From JAAYCI01 sp964371725 (GTDB lineage Bacteria; Bacillota; Clostridia; Oscillospirales; Ruminococcaceae), in NCBI GenBank assembly GCA_964371725.1, contig CAYJNQ010000002.1, positions 1-64,000 of the forward strand: DNA of 64,000 nucleotides. Reading direction: 5' to 3'. The notes under the pieces are model-generated. The model was not told where the DNA came from, did not search any database, and worked only from the letters and a program-made list of their open reading frames with translations. Below, piece by piece: positions 1 through 8,636 of the stretch. Position 1 is the first letter of the stretch. Every line of letters begins with the position of its first letter. The position numbers and the translations under genes were made by a program.

Positions 1-53
1 GCGGAGTCACCGGTTTTCAAGACCGGCTCCTTAAACCACTCGGACACCTCTCC
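1..53 (-). tRNA. tRNA-Ser (anticodon UGA), partial at window edge
   Basis: Read on the minus strand, the 5' end at 53 begins GGAGAGG, then TG, a serine-type D arm (TCCGAGTGGTTTAAGGA) and an anticodon stem-loop with loop CTTGAAA, giving anticodon UGA. The long variable arm, T arm and 3' end lie to the left of the window. Serine identity rests on the anticodon and on the class II D-arm layout. Confidence 0.88.
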
Positions 54-211
54 TCCGTGGGTGTGTTCAGATGCCTAATTATTGTAGCATAAATGCATTC
101 CATGTGTCAATTATTTTTCCCAAATGAAACACAGGGTATATACTTTAGCGTTTCTTTTGGGTTTATGTCCTGCATGCCGTTTTCTTTGCGCGTAAAATGC
201 CGGCGTGTTTT

Positions 212-1069
212 TCACTCTTTTCGTGCGCGGGCTTTTTTCAAAAAACCGGGCAACAATGTTTCACAAGCGGAGCCGGCCACAACCAAAAGCAAACCCAAAA
301 TAACCGCCGGCGACGGTATTTCTCCCAGCGCCAAAAACACCCAAAGGGGCGACAAAACCATTTCCGTTAAGGTGATGAGCAAACCTCTTTGCAAAGGAAC
401 ACTGGCAAGCCCCGCGCTGAAAAGGACATAGGAAAGACCCGAAAGGAAAATGCCGGATAGAACCAAAAGAAGGACGATTTCGGGTGAGGAGGGTGCCGGC
501 TCAAAGTCGAACGGCAAAAGGGGCAGGCAAAAAAACACGGCAATGAGGTTGAGGTAGGCAATTGTGCCGAAAGGAGAGGTGCTGTCTACCCGTTTTAAAA
601 ATATGCCATAGAATAAAAAGGCCAGCCCCACCAGTATCCCCAGCAAAGAAGTTACCGGGGAAATTCCTTTGTCCGAACCAAGCACACACAGCAAAACGCC
701 GGCCAAAAGCAATGAAAATGGCAACACACGTTGAATGCCAAATTTCCGTTCTTTTATCATTAGAAAAAAAAGAAGATAAACCGGTGCCGCATACTGCATA
801 GAAATGGCCATGGCAACCGTGCTTATACGCGCAAGGTGCGTGAAGAGCATACAGAGGCCCGTGTAGAAGAACGCGGTTAAAAACAGGGTTTTGCTGGGTT
901 TTAATTTTGCGCGCACAGCAAAGATCATCAGCGCTGCACTGGCTGCCAAACTGCGCACCAAAATTAACCAAGTAACGCTTACGGGAGCCGATTTCACCAA
1001 AACCCCCAGCAAACTCCAGCTTAAGGCCGCCAAAAATATGAGTACTTCTCCCGGAATCTTATTTCGCAT
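212..1069 (-). CDS. EamA/DMT-family transporter
   Basis: A 285-residue, very hydrophobic protein with about ten predicted membrane helices in two repeated halves, the usual layout and length of the drug/metabolite transporter superfamily (EamA repeats roughly at residues 8-135 and 145-280). It should sit in the cytoplasmic membrane and export a small metabolite; the substrate cannot be read from the sequence. The start at 1069 follows a GGCAGGGCAGCAGGAT stretch. The last residues are basic (KKARARKE), consistent with a cytoplasmic C-terminus. It is monocistronic, with its own promoter (-35 at 1190-1195, -10 at 1167-1172), and is divergent from the UbiD operon. Confidence 0.85.
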   Translation of the reverse strand: MRNKIPGEVLIFLAALSWSLLGVLVKSAPVSVTWLILVRSLAASAALMIFAVRAKLKPSKTLFLTAFFYTGLCMLFTHLARISTVAMAISMQYAAPVYLLFFLMIKERKFGIQRVLPFSLLLAGVLLCVLGSDKGISPVTSLLGILVGLAFLFYGIFLKRVDSTSPFGTIAYLNLIAVFFCLPLLPFDFEPAPSSPEIVLLLVLSGIFLSGLSYVLFSAGLASVPLQRGLLITLTEMVLSPLWVFLALGEIPSPAVILGLLLVVAGSACETLLPGFLKKARARKE

Positions 1070-1166
1070 ATCCTGCTGCCCTGCCTTTTCATTTATGGAT
1101 AAATCCCTGTGAGCGATGGTATAGAACCAAATTCAAACGGGCCCCCAAACTAGCGGATGTTACAAT

Positions 1167-1195
1167 ATAGTACAATGTGCAACCTGTTTTGTCAA
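1167..1195 (-). promoter_or_regulatory. sigma-A-type promoter of the EamA gene
   Basis: On the minus strand TTGACA (1190-1195) and TACTAT (1167-1172) are separated by 17 bases, about 100 bases upstream of the EamA start. Confidence 0.6.
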
Positions 1196-1333
1196 AACCC
1201 CATTGGTAAATTCAACAATCATTTTGGTGTAACTTTGTACAAAAGAACGAAAAACGTATAAATAATACGATTTTGCGTTAATTTTAAAGAAGAAAACTTT
1301 TTTCATGAAACGGGTTAATTTCGTGAAAAAATG

Positions 1334-1363
1334 TTGACCAACCCTTCGGTTCTTTGTTATAAT
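1334..1363 (+). promoter_or_regulatory. sigma-A-type promoter of the UbiD operon
   Basis: TTGACC (1334-1339) and a perfect TATAAT (1358-1363) with an 18-base spacer, about 95 bases before the UbiD start. It is the only good promoter ahead of the four-gene UbiD/UbiX/ADH/ALDH cluster. Confidence 0.7.
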
Positions 1364-1460
1364 TGTTTAGAGTAAGAATTGAGAAGTAGGATGAGCCGAC
1401 ATAGAGACTGAAACGATTTACACCATACAAAGTGATTTGCACCGGAAAGGAAACAGGATC

Positions 1461-2801
1461 ATGCAAAAGGCAGACATTTACGACCTTCGCAGTTTTTTGG
1501 ATATTCTAAGAGAGAACAACGAGCTGGAAACCATTGAAAAAGAAGTGGACTGGCAATATGAAATTGGCCGTGTAATTGCCACCTTAGACAAAAAGGGTAT
1601 GGGCGCGGCCTTGTTTAAAAAGGTAAAAGACCGCGAGTTTTCGGCCGTGGGTGGCGTTTTGTCCTCGATGGATCGCATTTCGCTTGCCTTGGGCGTGCCC
1701 AAAGCCGAAATGAATGATTATCTCGGGAAATGCATGGAAAACCCCATCGACCCGAACGTTGTGGAAACAGCCCCCTGCCAAGAAAATGTGCTTACCGGGG
1801 ACGACATTGACCTTGCCAAAATCCCCATTCCGCAGCATGCGCCGAAAGATGGCGGTCCCTTCATCACGGGCGGGCTCATCATCAGCCGTGGCCTGCACGG
1901 TGGGCCGCAGAACGTTTCGTTCCAGCGTATGCATGTAAAAGAGAAAAACAAAACCGGCATCATGATTAACGAGTGGCGCCATTTGAAAGATTTTTACGAC
2001 GAAGCCGAAAACGAGGGTGAGGCATTGCCTATCTCGGTGGTTTGCGGCTGTGACCCCGTGCACTACATCGCGGCAGGCCTGCGTTTTGCGGGCAATGAAG
2101 TGGAGGTGTCCGGCGCCATTCGCGGCAAGGCCATCGACGTGGTAAAGTGCGTATCGAACGATTTGTATGTGCCGGCCACGGCCGAGTTTGTCATCGAAGG
2201 CCGCATCCTGCCAAAGAAACGCGAGGAAGAGGGCCCGCTGGGCGAGTTCACCGGCCATTACAGTGACCCGTGGCCCAGCCCCATCTTTGAGGTAACCGCC
2301 ATCACCCATCGCAACAATGCCATCTATCAAACCATCAATGGCGCTTCTTTCGAGCACATCAACCTTGGCAATGTGTTGCCGCGCGAGCCGCTTTTGAAAA
2401 AGTTCTGTAGCCATGTGAGCAGTGGCGTGGTGGATGTGCACATTCCGCCCTATGGCAGTGGTTTCTTGGCTGTTATCCAACTGCGCAAGAAAAACCCGGG
2501 CGAGCCGAAAAACGTGGCACTTGCCGCCATGATGAGCTATGTGAACATCAAGAATGTCATCGTGGTGGACGAGGACGTGGACATCTACAACGCCTCCGAC
2601 ATCATGTGGGCACTTTCCAACCGTGTGGTGCCCGGGGACGATATCTTCTATGTGCCCGGCGCGCAAGGGCACGAACTAGATCCCTGCTCGGACAACCGCG
2701 GCGTGCAAACCAAAATGGGCATCGACGCCACCTTAAGCGAAGAGAGCAAAGGCATTGAGCGCGTAAGCTATCCCGATGTGGATTTGAGTGAGTATCTGTA
2801 A
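1461..2801 (+). CDS. UbiD family (prenylated-FMN-dependent) decarboxylase
   Basis: A 446-residue cytoplasmic protein of the UbiD family, which reversibly decarboxylates aromatic or alpha,beta-unsaturated acids using prenylated FMN. Family signatures visible are FQRMHV (the Arg of the catalytic Arg-Glu-Glu set) and EGPLGEFTGHY, in which the two Glu five residues apart match the catalytic pair of Fdc1/UbiD. The length is close to non-ubiquinone UbiD members. The ATG at 1461 follows GGAAAGGAAACAGG; an earlier in-frame start at 1437 lacks a ribosome site. The UbiX-type gene that makes prenyl-FMN starts 11 bases after the stop, so the pair is self-sufficient. The substrate is unknown; there are no ubiquinone genes nearby and an anaerobe need not make ubiquinone, so the symbol ubiD would mislead. 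Confidence 0.92.
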   Translation: MQKADIYDLRSFLDILRENNELETIEKEVDWQYEIGRVIATLDKKGMGAALFKKVKDREFSAVGGVLSSMDRISLALGVPKAEMNDYLGKCMENPIDPNVVETAPCQENVLTGDDIDLAKIPIPQHAPKDGGPFITGGLIISRGLHGGPQNVSFQRMHVKEKNKTGIMINEWRHLKDFYDEAENEGEALPISVVCGCDPVHYIAAGLRFAGNEVEVSGAIRGKAIDVVKCVSNDLYVPATAEFVIEGRILPKKREEEGPLGEFTGHYSDPWPSPIFEVTAITHRNNAIYQTINGASFEHINLGNVLPREPLLKKFCSHVSSGVVDVHIPPYGSGFLAVIQLRKKNPGEPKNVALAAMMSYVNIKNVIVVDEDVDIYNASDIMWALSNRVVPGDDIFYVPGAQGHELDPCSDNRGVQTKMGIDATLSEESKGIERVSYPDVDLSEYL

Positions 2802-2812
2802 AGGAGCAACGT

Positions 2813-3427
2813 GTGAATACCTACATCATCGGCATCACCGGGGCCTCCGGCTCCATCTATGCCATTCGGCTCATGCAGGAATTGATTGCGCGCGGGCATC
2901 GGGTTTTGCTCACTGTCAGTGAAGCAGGGCAGCTTGTGCTGGAGCACGAGGTTGGTTTGTCCATCTTTGGAGAAAGCAATGAAAATGCACAAGAGATTTT
3001 GCGAGCACATTTGGGTGCCGGCGAGCAATTGCAGTATTACGCCTGTGGAGACATTGCCGCGCCCATTGCAAGCGGTTCGGTGAAGGCAGATGCCATGATT
3101 GTGGTGCCTTGTAGCATGGGCACGGTGGGCAACATCTGTGCCGGCACCTCTTCCAACTTGTTGCATCGCGCCGCAGATGTGACGCTAAAAGAGAGAAGAC
3201 CTCTTATATTGGTGGCAAGGGAGGCCCCTTATAATACCATTCACCTCTCGAACATGACAGAATTGAGTCGCATGGGGGTTGTGGTGATGCCGGCCAGCCC
3301 CGCATTTTACCAAAAACCAACCACACTTGACGAGCTGATCGACCATTTTATCGGGCGTTTGCTTGACCAACTTGGCATCAAGCAACAATTGGCAACTTCC
3401 TGGGAAGGCTGCCCAAAGAACGGTTAG
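2813..3427 (+). CDS. ubiX: UbiX family flavin prenyltransferase
   Basis: A 204-residue flavoprotein that joins dimethylallyl phosphate to FMN, making the prenyl-FMN cofactor of UbiD enzymes. The N-terminal GITGASGSIYAIRL is the UbiX/Pad1 flavin-binding signature, and the PCSMGTVGNICAG and REAPYNTIHLSNM segments are typical family blocks. The GTG start at 2813 follows AAGGAGCAAC. It lies 11 bases after the UbiD-family gene and 66 bases before the alcohol dehydrogenase, so it is almost certainly co-transcribed with UbiD. Confidence 0.93.
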   Translation: MNTYIIGITGASGSIYAIRLMQELIARGHRVLLTVSEAGQLVLEHEVGLSIFGESNENAQEILRAHLGAGEQLQYYACGDIAAPIASGSVKADAMIVVPCSMGTVGNICAGTSSNLLHRAADVTLKERRPLILVAREAPYNTIHLSNMTELSRMGVVVMPASPAFYQKPTTLDELIDHFIGRLLDQLGIKQQLATSWEGCPKNG

Positions 3428-3493
3428 AATATGCGATAAGCGAAAGAACAGCTATTGAAATTTACAAGTATAATAAAAGAGAAGGAGCACATG

Positions 3494-4651
3494 ATGAATA
3501 AACGATTTTTTCTACCGACCTCCATTCATTTTGGAAAAGGCGCCCTTGCCTTTTTAAAGGATTTGGTAAGCGAAAAAGAACGTGTCTTTTTTGTGACGGA
3601 TGGCGGCTTAGAGGCTGCCGGCATTGCACAGCGCGTACGTGATATGTTGGACGAAGCCAAAGCAGACTATGTCACTTTCAACGAAGTGCCCCCAAACCCC
3701 AGTGCAGAGCTAACGGCACAGGCGCTTGAAAAATTGAATGCCTACAAACCCACGATGGTGGTGGCACTGGGTGGCGGAAGCCCTGCCGACCTTGGCAAAA
3801 TTTTGGCGGCTTTGGCCACAAACAAGTTGCCACTTGACGAGTATCAGTGGAACGGAAAACCCTTTGAAAACCCTTCTCTTCCGTTTGTTTCCATTCCCAC
3901 CACCGCCGGCACAGGCAGTGAAGTGACAAGGGTGGCTGTAATTGTGAGCCGGAATGCAAAAAAGGGCATCAATTCAGACGCTTTGTTTCCAAAATATGCC
4001 ATCATCGACCCGGAGCTGATGGCCGGTTTGCCGGTATACCTTACCGCTACCACGGGCATGGACGCCCTAACCCACGCCATTGAAGCCTATGTAGGCCTTG
4101 GAGCAAACCCCTTTACCGATGCTTGGGCAGAAGAGGCCATTCGCCTGATTGGCCGTTCCCTGTGGAAAGCCTGTGCAAACGGCAATGACCTTGACGCACG
4201 CTGTGACATGGCCATGGCAAGCGCTTTGGCCGGTGTGGCCATGGATCAAGCCGGCCTTGGCATGGTGCATGCCATGAGCGGACCGATGTGCGGTCATTTT
4301 CATCTGGCCCACGGCGAATCGAATGCGATTTTGCTTGAATACATTATGCGCTATAACCTCATGGCGCGCCCGGAGAAATTTGCCAAGATTGCCGAGCTGC
4401 TTGGCTGCAACACCGAGGGGCTAGATACCTTTGAAAAGGCAGAACTTTCTGTGGAAGCCGTGCGGCGCTTGTTTGAGCAAACCGGAGCAAAACCCGACCT
4501 TTCTAAATTCGGTATCACGCCAGAACACGCCGATTTGGTGGCAGAGGAAACCTGCAAAATGTTCATGGTAAGAAACAACCCGCGTGTGCCCAGCCACGCA
4601 GACTGCAAAGCCGTTTTCCTCTCTGTGCTTGAGGACTACAACCTACTGTAA
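3494..4651 (+). CDS. Iron-containing alcohol dehydrogenase
   Basis: A 385-residue group III (iron-activated) alcohol dehydrogenase expected to interconvert an alcohol and an aldehyde with NAD(P)(H). The GGGSPADLGK nucleotide-binding loop is at about residues 93-102, TTAGTGSEVTR at about 136-146, and the metal ligands appear as Asp and His in DALTHAIEAYV and as two His in GMVHAMSGPMCGHFHLAHGE. GAAGGAG at 3481-3487 is 6 bases from the ATG at 3494 but only 3 from the ATG at 3491, so 3494 is preferred. It is third in the UbiD/UbiX operon and is followed by an aldehyde dehydrogenase, so the two may act in sequence on one carbon skeleton; the actual substrate cannot be told. Confidence 0.9.
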   Translation: MNKRFFLPTSIHFGKGALAFLKDLVSEKERVFFVTDGGLEAAGIAQRVRDMLDEAKADYVTFNEVPPNPSAELTAQALEKLNAYKPTMVVALGGGSPADLGKILAALATNKLPLDEYQWNGKPFENPSLPFVSIPTTAGTGSEVTRVAVIVSRNAKKGINSDALFPKYAIIDPELMAGLPVYLTATTGMDALTHAIEAYVGLGANPFTDAWAEEAIRLIGRSLWKACANGNDLDARCDMAMASALAGVAMDQAGLGMVHAMSGPMCGHFHLAHGESNAILLEYIMRYNLMARPEKFAKIAELLGCNTEGLDTFEKAELSVEAVRRLFEQTGAKPDLSKFGITPEHADLVAEETCKMFMVRNNPRVPSHADCKAVFLSVLEDYNLL

Positions 4652-4679
4652 ATCGGGCGGCATTTCCGCTTGTAATAGC

Positions 4680-4708
4680 TCTGCCATCCTCCCAACGGCC
4701 ATGGCAGA
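4680..4708 (+). repeat. Intercistronic hairpin between ADH and ALDH genes
   Basis: TCTGCCAT (4680-4687) and ATGGCAGA (4701-4708) form a perfect 8-bp stem in the 99-base ADH-ALDH gap. No long U-run follows directly, so it may be a weak attenuator or a processing/stability element rather than a full terminator. Confidence 0.4.
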
Positions 4709-4750
4709 ACCATCATTTTATTTTGCCGTTGGAGAAAGGCAGCATCTAAA

Positions 4751-6220
4751 ATGACAAAATGGGAAGTAAAGCGCTATCAAAATCTAATCGACGGAACTTG
4801 GCAAGACAGCAAAACCGGCAAAACAAAAGAATTGATTTGCCCGGGCAACGGTGAGGTGGTTTCGGTTATCCCCTCTTCGGACTTAGACGACGTGAACGCC
4901 GCTGTAGCCAGTGCAAAACGTGCCTTCTATGAGGAGGATTGGGCCTACAATCCTCGCCTTCGCACCCAGGCCATGTTCGCTTGGGCAAGCGATATGCGCG
5001 CAAATTTAGAGGAACTGGCTACGCGCCTTTCCTTGGAAACAGGCAAACCTTTGGCAGAAGCTCGTTTTGAAATCAATGGAGCCATTGGCTATCTTGAGTT
5101 CTATGCCGCTTCTGCACGCACCTTGTATGGCAGCAGCACCGTAGTGGACAAAAACACACTTTCCGTGCTCGCACGCGACCCGGCGGGGGTTATCGGTGTT
5201 ATCACACCGTGGAACTATCCCATCACCCTCCTGATGCGCGACATGGCGCCGGCTCTTGCCGCAGGCAACACCATTGTGCTTAAGGCAGCCGAGCAAACCA
5301 CCGGTTGCACACTGGCCGTGGTAGACCCTTTGAAAAACAACAAACTTTTCCCCCGTGGCGTGATGAACGCTGTATCCGGCCTCGGCCGCATCATCGGCAA
5401 TGCCATTGTGGAGCACCCGGATGTGGACATGATCAGCTTTACCGGCGGTGTAGACACAGGCAAAGACATCATGGTGAAAGCGGCTCCCACAATGAAAAAA
5501 CTTTCTTTGGAGCTCGGCGGAAAATCCCCGAATGTTATCTTTGCCGACGCCGACCTCGACAAAGCATTGCCCTATGCCATCAAAGCCATCTTTACCAATG
5601 CAGGCCAGCTTTGCACTGTGGGTTCGCGCCTTGTCATTGAAAAATCCATTGCCGATGAGTTCGTGGCGCGCCTTAAAACCGAAGTGGAGAAAATCAAAGT
5701 GGGCTTCTGCCTAGACGAGGGAACCATGATGGGGGCCGTGACCACTGAGGGCCAAATGAACAAGGTACTTGGTTTCATCGAAGATGGCAAGAAATGCTCG
5801 ACACTTGTCACAGGTGGTTATCGTGTTACCGAAAACGGTCTGGATAAGGGTTTCTATGTGGCACCAACCATCTTCATGAATCCGCCTATGGACAGTTCGG
5901 TTGTGCAAGAGGAAATCTTTGGGCCTGTGCTGGTTGTGCAAACCTTTGAAACCGAAGAGGAAGCAGTTGCCATTGCAAACGGCACATTGTTCGGTTTGGC
6001 CTCAAGTGTTTGGACACAGGATGTAGACAGAGCCATGCGTATGTCGCGCAAAATTCGTGCCGGCTCTTGCTGGATTAACTGCTACAATCGCCTGTTCCCG
6101 GAATGCGAAACCGGCGGCTTCAAAGAAAGTGGCATCGACCGTGCTGGCGGTATGGAAGGTATCATGAAATATACCGAAGTAAAACACATCTGCATGGATT
6201 TTGTGCCTAAAAACATCTAG
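4751..6220 (+). CDS. Aldehyde dehydrogenase (NAD(P)+-dependent)
   Basis: A 489-residue member of the classical aldehyde dehydrogenase superfamily, oxidising an aldehyde to its acid. It has the TPWNYP cofactor-fold block, the general-base Glu in ELGGKSPNVIF at about residues 255-265 and the catalytic Cys in NAGQLCTVGSR near residue 290; EEIFGPVL follows in the C-terminal half. The overall pattern is nearest to betaine- or aryl-aldehyde dehydrogenases, but the substrate cannot be assigned. It is last of the UbiD/UbiX/ADH/ALDH group, 99 bases after the ADH. The start at 4751 follows GGAGAAAGGCAGCATCTAAA. A large symmetric terminator lies 30 bases after the stop. Confidence 0.92.
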   Translation: MTKWEVKRYQNLIDGTWQDSKTGKTKELICPGNGEVVSVIPSSDLDDVNAAVASAKRAFYEEDWAYNPRLRTQAMFAWASDMRANLEELATRLSLETGKPLAEARFEINGAIGYLEFYAASARTLYGSSTVVDKNTLSVLARDPAGVIGVITPWNYPITLLMRDMAPALAAGNTIVLKAAEQTTGCTLAVVDPLKNNKLFPRGVMNAVSGLGRIIGNAIVEHPDVDMISFTGGVDTGKDIMVKAAPTMKKLSLELGGKSPNVIFADADLDKALPYAIKAIFTNAGQLCTVGSRLVIEKSIADEFVARLKTEVEKIKVGFCLDEGTMMGAVTTEGQMNKVLGFIEDGKKCSTLVTGGYRVTENGLDKGFYVAPTIFMNPPMDSSVVQEEIFGPVLVVQTFETEEEAVAIANGTLFGLASSVWTQDVDRAMRMSRKIRAGSCWINCYNRLFPECETGGFKESGIDRAGGMEGIMKYTEVKHICMDFVPKNI

Positions 6221-6247
6221 AATTTGCCTTTGTTGTTTATTTTTCAC

Positions 6248-6299
6248 ATATAAAAAGAGGTGTTGTTTCAAATATTTGAAACAACACCTCTTTTTATAT
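6248..6299. terminator. Bidirectional terminator, 52-nt perfect palindrome
   Basis: A 52-nt stretch is exactly equal to its own reverse complement, with AAAAAGAGGTGTTG in the left arm and CAACACCTCTTTTT in the right arm, flanked by A and T runs. It lies between the convergent aldehyde dehydrogenase (+) and folC (-) genes and gives a U-run on both strands, so it can stop transcription from either side. Confidence 0.9.
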
Positions 6300-6307
6300 A
6301 GACTGTT

Positions 6308-7609
6308 TTAAGCCTCGAAGGAATCTTTTCTTTGGTATTTTGCAAGCCCGAAAAACTCGCGCACTTCGCCGGCTGTGTACAAGGACCCAAACGCACACAC
6401 AAGCCCGGTTTCACCCGCGGCATCCAGGGCCATTTCAAGTGCATGGGCAATGCTATCGCACGCTTTGGCGGGCAAATCGGGTTGCCAGCTTGTAATACCC
6501 TTGGCAAGCTCGTGTGCGGGCAACGCACGAGAGCGGTCAGAGGCCACACAAAACACACTCTCCGCCAATGGCATTACCTCTTTGAGCATACCGCGCCAAT
6601 CTTTATCTTGCATTACACCCATCACAAAATGCCACTTGCGTTTCGGGTACAAAGCCCGCAGGCTTTTGGCCAGCATCTCGGCCCCTTGCAAATTGTGTCC
6701 ACCGTCTAGAAAGAACACAGGACGTTCGCAAAGCAGTTCAAGCCGTGCAGGCCAGTTGGCACAAAACAACCCCTTTTCAACGGCCTTGTCGGCAATGGAA
6801 TACCCTTGCTTTTGCAACTGCGCCACAGCCGTTAGCACCACAGCCACATTTTCAAGCTGGTAGTCGCCCACAAGATGAATGTGGAACTCCTTACGATCCC
6901 ATAAAAAACGTTGACCATGTATGTCCGAGCACACAGGTGTTAAGCGAGACAGGTCTGTTTGTGTAAAGGGCACGGCCAAAGCCTCGCATTGTGCCTGCAG
7001 AACAACAGCAGCTTCCTGTTTTTGTGGGGCACTTACCACGCGTGTTCCGGCCTTGATAATGCCGGCTTTTTCACCTGCGATTTCGGAAAGCTCATTGCCA
7101 AGCTCGGCTGTATGATCAAAGCCGATGGTGGTGATGATGGCAAGCTCGGGTGGCGCAATGATGTTTGTGGCATCCGAACGTCCCCCCAGCCCCACCTCCA
7201 GAACCACAATTTCACATTGTTTTTTTGCAAAATACAAAAGGCCCAGTGCTGTTACAAGCTCAAACTCCGTGGGGTGTTCGGGCAAGCGTTCGGCATGTAT
7301 GCGGATTTCCTGTGTAAGCTCAGTCAATTCTTCATCCGAGATGTAGACACCGTTCACCTGTATACGCTCATTAAAGCAGTTGACAAACGGCGAGGTATAC
7401 AGCCCGCATCGATACCCACTCTCGGCTAAAATGGAAGCCAGCATACAACAAACACTGCCTTTTCCGTTTGTGCCGGCCACATGGATGAACTTCAGTTTCT
7501 CATGCGGTGAACCCATAGCCTTGAGAAGTGCATGAACCCGCTTGAGTCCCTTGCTGCAGGTTTTCCAGCTTACCGAGCCCATATATTGAATGGCGCTTTG
7601 TCTATCCAT
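6308..7609 (-). CDS. folC: Bifunctional folylpolyglutamate synthase / dihydrofolate synthase
   Basis: A 433-residue Mur-ligase-like enzyme that adds glutamate to folates (and possibly to dihydropteroate) with ATP. The P-loop VAGTNGKGSVCC is at about residues 44-55, YTSPFVNCFNERI follows at 76-88, then VLEVGLGGRSDATN near residue 140, and GGHN in the C-terminal glutamate-ligase domain. ATG at 7609 follows AAAGGGGCTTGA. It is last of a minus-strand folate set (fchA, folD, folC), which keeps one-carbon carriers polyglutamylated. A hairpin lies between folD and folC, so folC may also be controlled separately. Confidence 0.93.
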   Translation of the reverse strand: MDRQSAIQYMGSVSWKTCSKGLKRVHALLKAMGSPHEKLKFIHVAGTNGKGSVCCMLASILAESGYRCGLYTSPFVNCFNERIQVNGVYISDEELTELTQEIRIHAERLPEHPTEFELVTALGLLYFAKKQCEIVVLEVGLGGRSDATNIIAPPELAIITTIGFDHTAELGNELSEIAGEKAGIIKAGTRVVSAPQKQEAAVVLQAQCEALAVPFTQTDLSRLTPVCSDIHGQRFLWDRKEFHIHLVGDYQLENVAVVLTAVAQLQKQGYSIADKAVEKGLFCANWPARLELLCERPVFFLDGGHNLQGAEMLAKSLRALYPKRKWHFVMGVMQDKDWRGMLKEVMPLAESVFCVASDRSRALPAHELAKGITSWQPDLPAKACDSIAHALEMALDAAGETGLVCAFGSLYTAGEVREFFGLAKYQRKDSFEA

Positions 7610-7627
7610 TCAAGCCCCTTTCATAGT

Positions 7628-7661
7628 GAAATCTCCCGGCAGCCAAACGGGCCGGGAGATA
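7628..7661 (-). terminator. Hairpin between folD and folC (possible attenuator)
   Basis: ATCTCCCGGC and GCCGGGAGAT form a 10-bp stem in the 130-base folD-folC gap. The U-run on the minus strand is very short, so termination would be partial at best. Confidence 0.4.
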
Positions 7662-7739
7662 TTGGATTGGTTGGCACGGCCTGCGGTTTTTGAAACCGAA
7701 CCGTTTCCTCATAGAATTTTCGTTATGATAGCCAAAGGT

Positions 7740-8597
7740 TTAGACGTTGTTTTGTTTGCGCGCAGCCTTTACCACATGCTTCACCAAAACAGAGGTGGTA
7801 ACTGTGCCAACCCCACCCGGCACGGGTGTAATGCCGGCAGCGGTAGGCTCCACGGCGTCGAAATCAACATCTCCGCACATTTTTCCATTTTCATCCACAT
7901 AGATGCCCACATCGAGCACGTATTGGTTCGGTGCGAAATAATCGCTTGTAAAACCACGTGCTTTGCGCCCGGCACAAATTGTGATGACCTCGGCTTCGCG
8001 GCAAGCAGCGGGCAGGTCGTTTGTGCGCGTATGGCACACAGTTACGGTGGCGTTTTTCGCAATAAGCATCATGGCAAGGGGTTTACCCACCACCAGGCTG
8101 CGGCCCACCACAGTGGCTTTTTTGCCTGTCAGGTCCACACCGTAGAAATCCAAAATTTCCATACAGGCCTGCGCCGTGCACGGCGGATAACCAAGGTCTG
8201 TGCCGCCATACACACCGGCCAAAGAGCCGTTGGTGATGCCGTCCACATCTTTTTCGGCGGCCAAGGTATTGCACACTTCGCTGTCGCTGATATGTGCGGG
8301 AAGCGGGCGAAGAAGCAATACGCCATGCACGCCGGCATCGTTGTTCAAGGCGCGAATTTCCGCTTGCAAATCCTCTTGTGTGATATCTTGCGCCAAGGTA
8401 ACATGACGCACGGCCACACCCACTTTTTCGCAACGTTTTGTGGCGCCTTGCTCGTAGGCAATGTCATCCGGTTTTTCGCCCACGCGCACAATGGCCAGCG
8501 TGGAGTGGATGTTTTTTTCTTTGAGTTCTTGCACCTCGGCTGCAATTTGTTCATTCATGGCGGCCACAACGGGCGCACCTTTTAGCAGTTGTGCCAT
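7740..8597 (-). CDS. folD: FolD-type methylene-tetrahydrofolate dehydrogenase, cyclohydrolase site altered
   Basis: A 285-residue FolD homologue. FolD normally oxidises 5,10-methylene-THF to methenyl-THF with NADP and hydrolyses it to 10-formyl-THF. The Rossmann part is intact (VVGRSLVVGKP at about residues 168-178 and ITPVPGGVGTVT near the end) and KDVDG is retained at 116-120. The cyclohydrolase residues are not: aligned on Tyr48 and Cys56, the essential Lys of the YVxxK motif is Ala52, and the Gln of the VQLPLP motif is Leu96 (LLLRPLP). The product is therefore probably a dehydrogenase only. The cyclohydrolase-family gene fchA lies 39 bases upstream in the same operon. ATG at 8597 follows AAGGAGAATAGAACT. 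Confidence 0.9.
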   Translation of the reverse strand: MAQLLKGAPVVAAMNEQIAAEVQELKEKNIHSTLAIVRVGEKPDDIAYEQGATKRCEKVGVAVRHVTLAQDITQEDLQAEIRALNNDAGVHGVLLLRPLPAHISDSEVCNTLAAEKDVDGITNGSLAGVYGGTDLGYPPCTAQACMEILDFYGVDLTGKKATVVGRSLVVGKPLAMMLIAKNATVTVCHTRTNDLPAACREAEVITICAGRKARGFTSDYFAPNQYVLDVGIYVDENGKMCGDVDFDAVEPTAAGITPVPGGVGTVTTSVLVKHVVKAARKQNNV

Positions 8598-8636
8598 AGT
8601 TCTATTCTCCTTCTGTATTCAAATGTATTCAAACAA

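Larger units (their letters stand above)
1070..1460. other. Divergent intergenic region, 391 nt
   Basis: A+T-rich region between the divergent EamA and UbiD genes. It holds one promoter for each direction (annotated separately) and no credible open frame or RNA gene. The about 95-base UbiD leader downstream of position 1370 shows no recognisable riboswitch. Confidence 0.6.

Noticed and set aside
1584..2672. 362-codon antisense open frame inside the UbiD gene
   Set aside because: It is a His/Val/Ala-rich mirror frame of a strongly coding gene with codon-position bias; no start signal.
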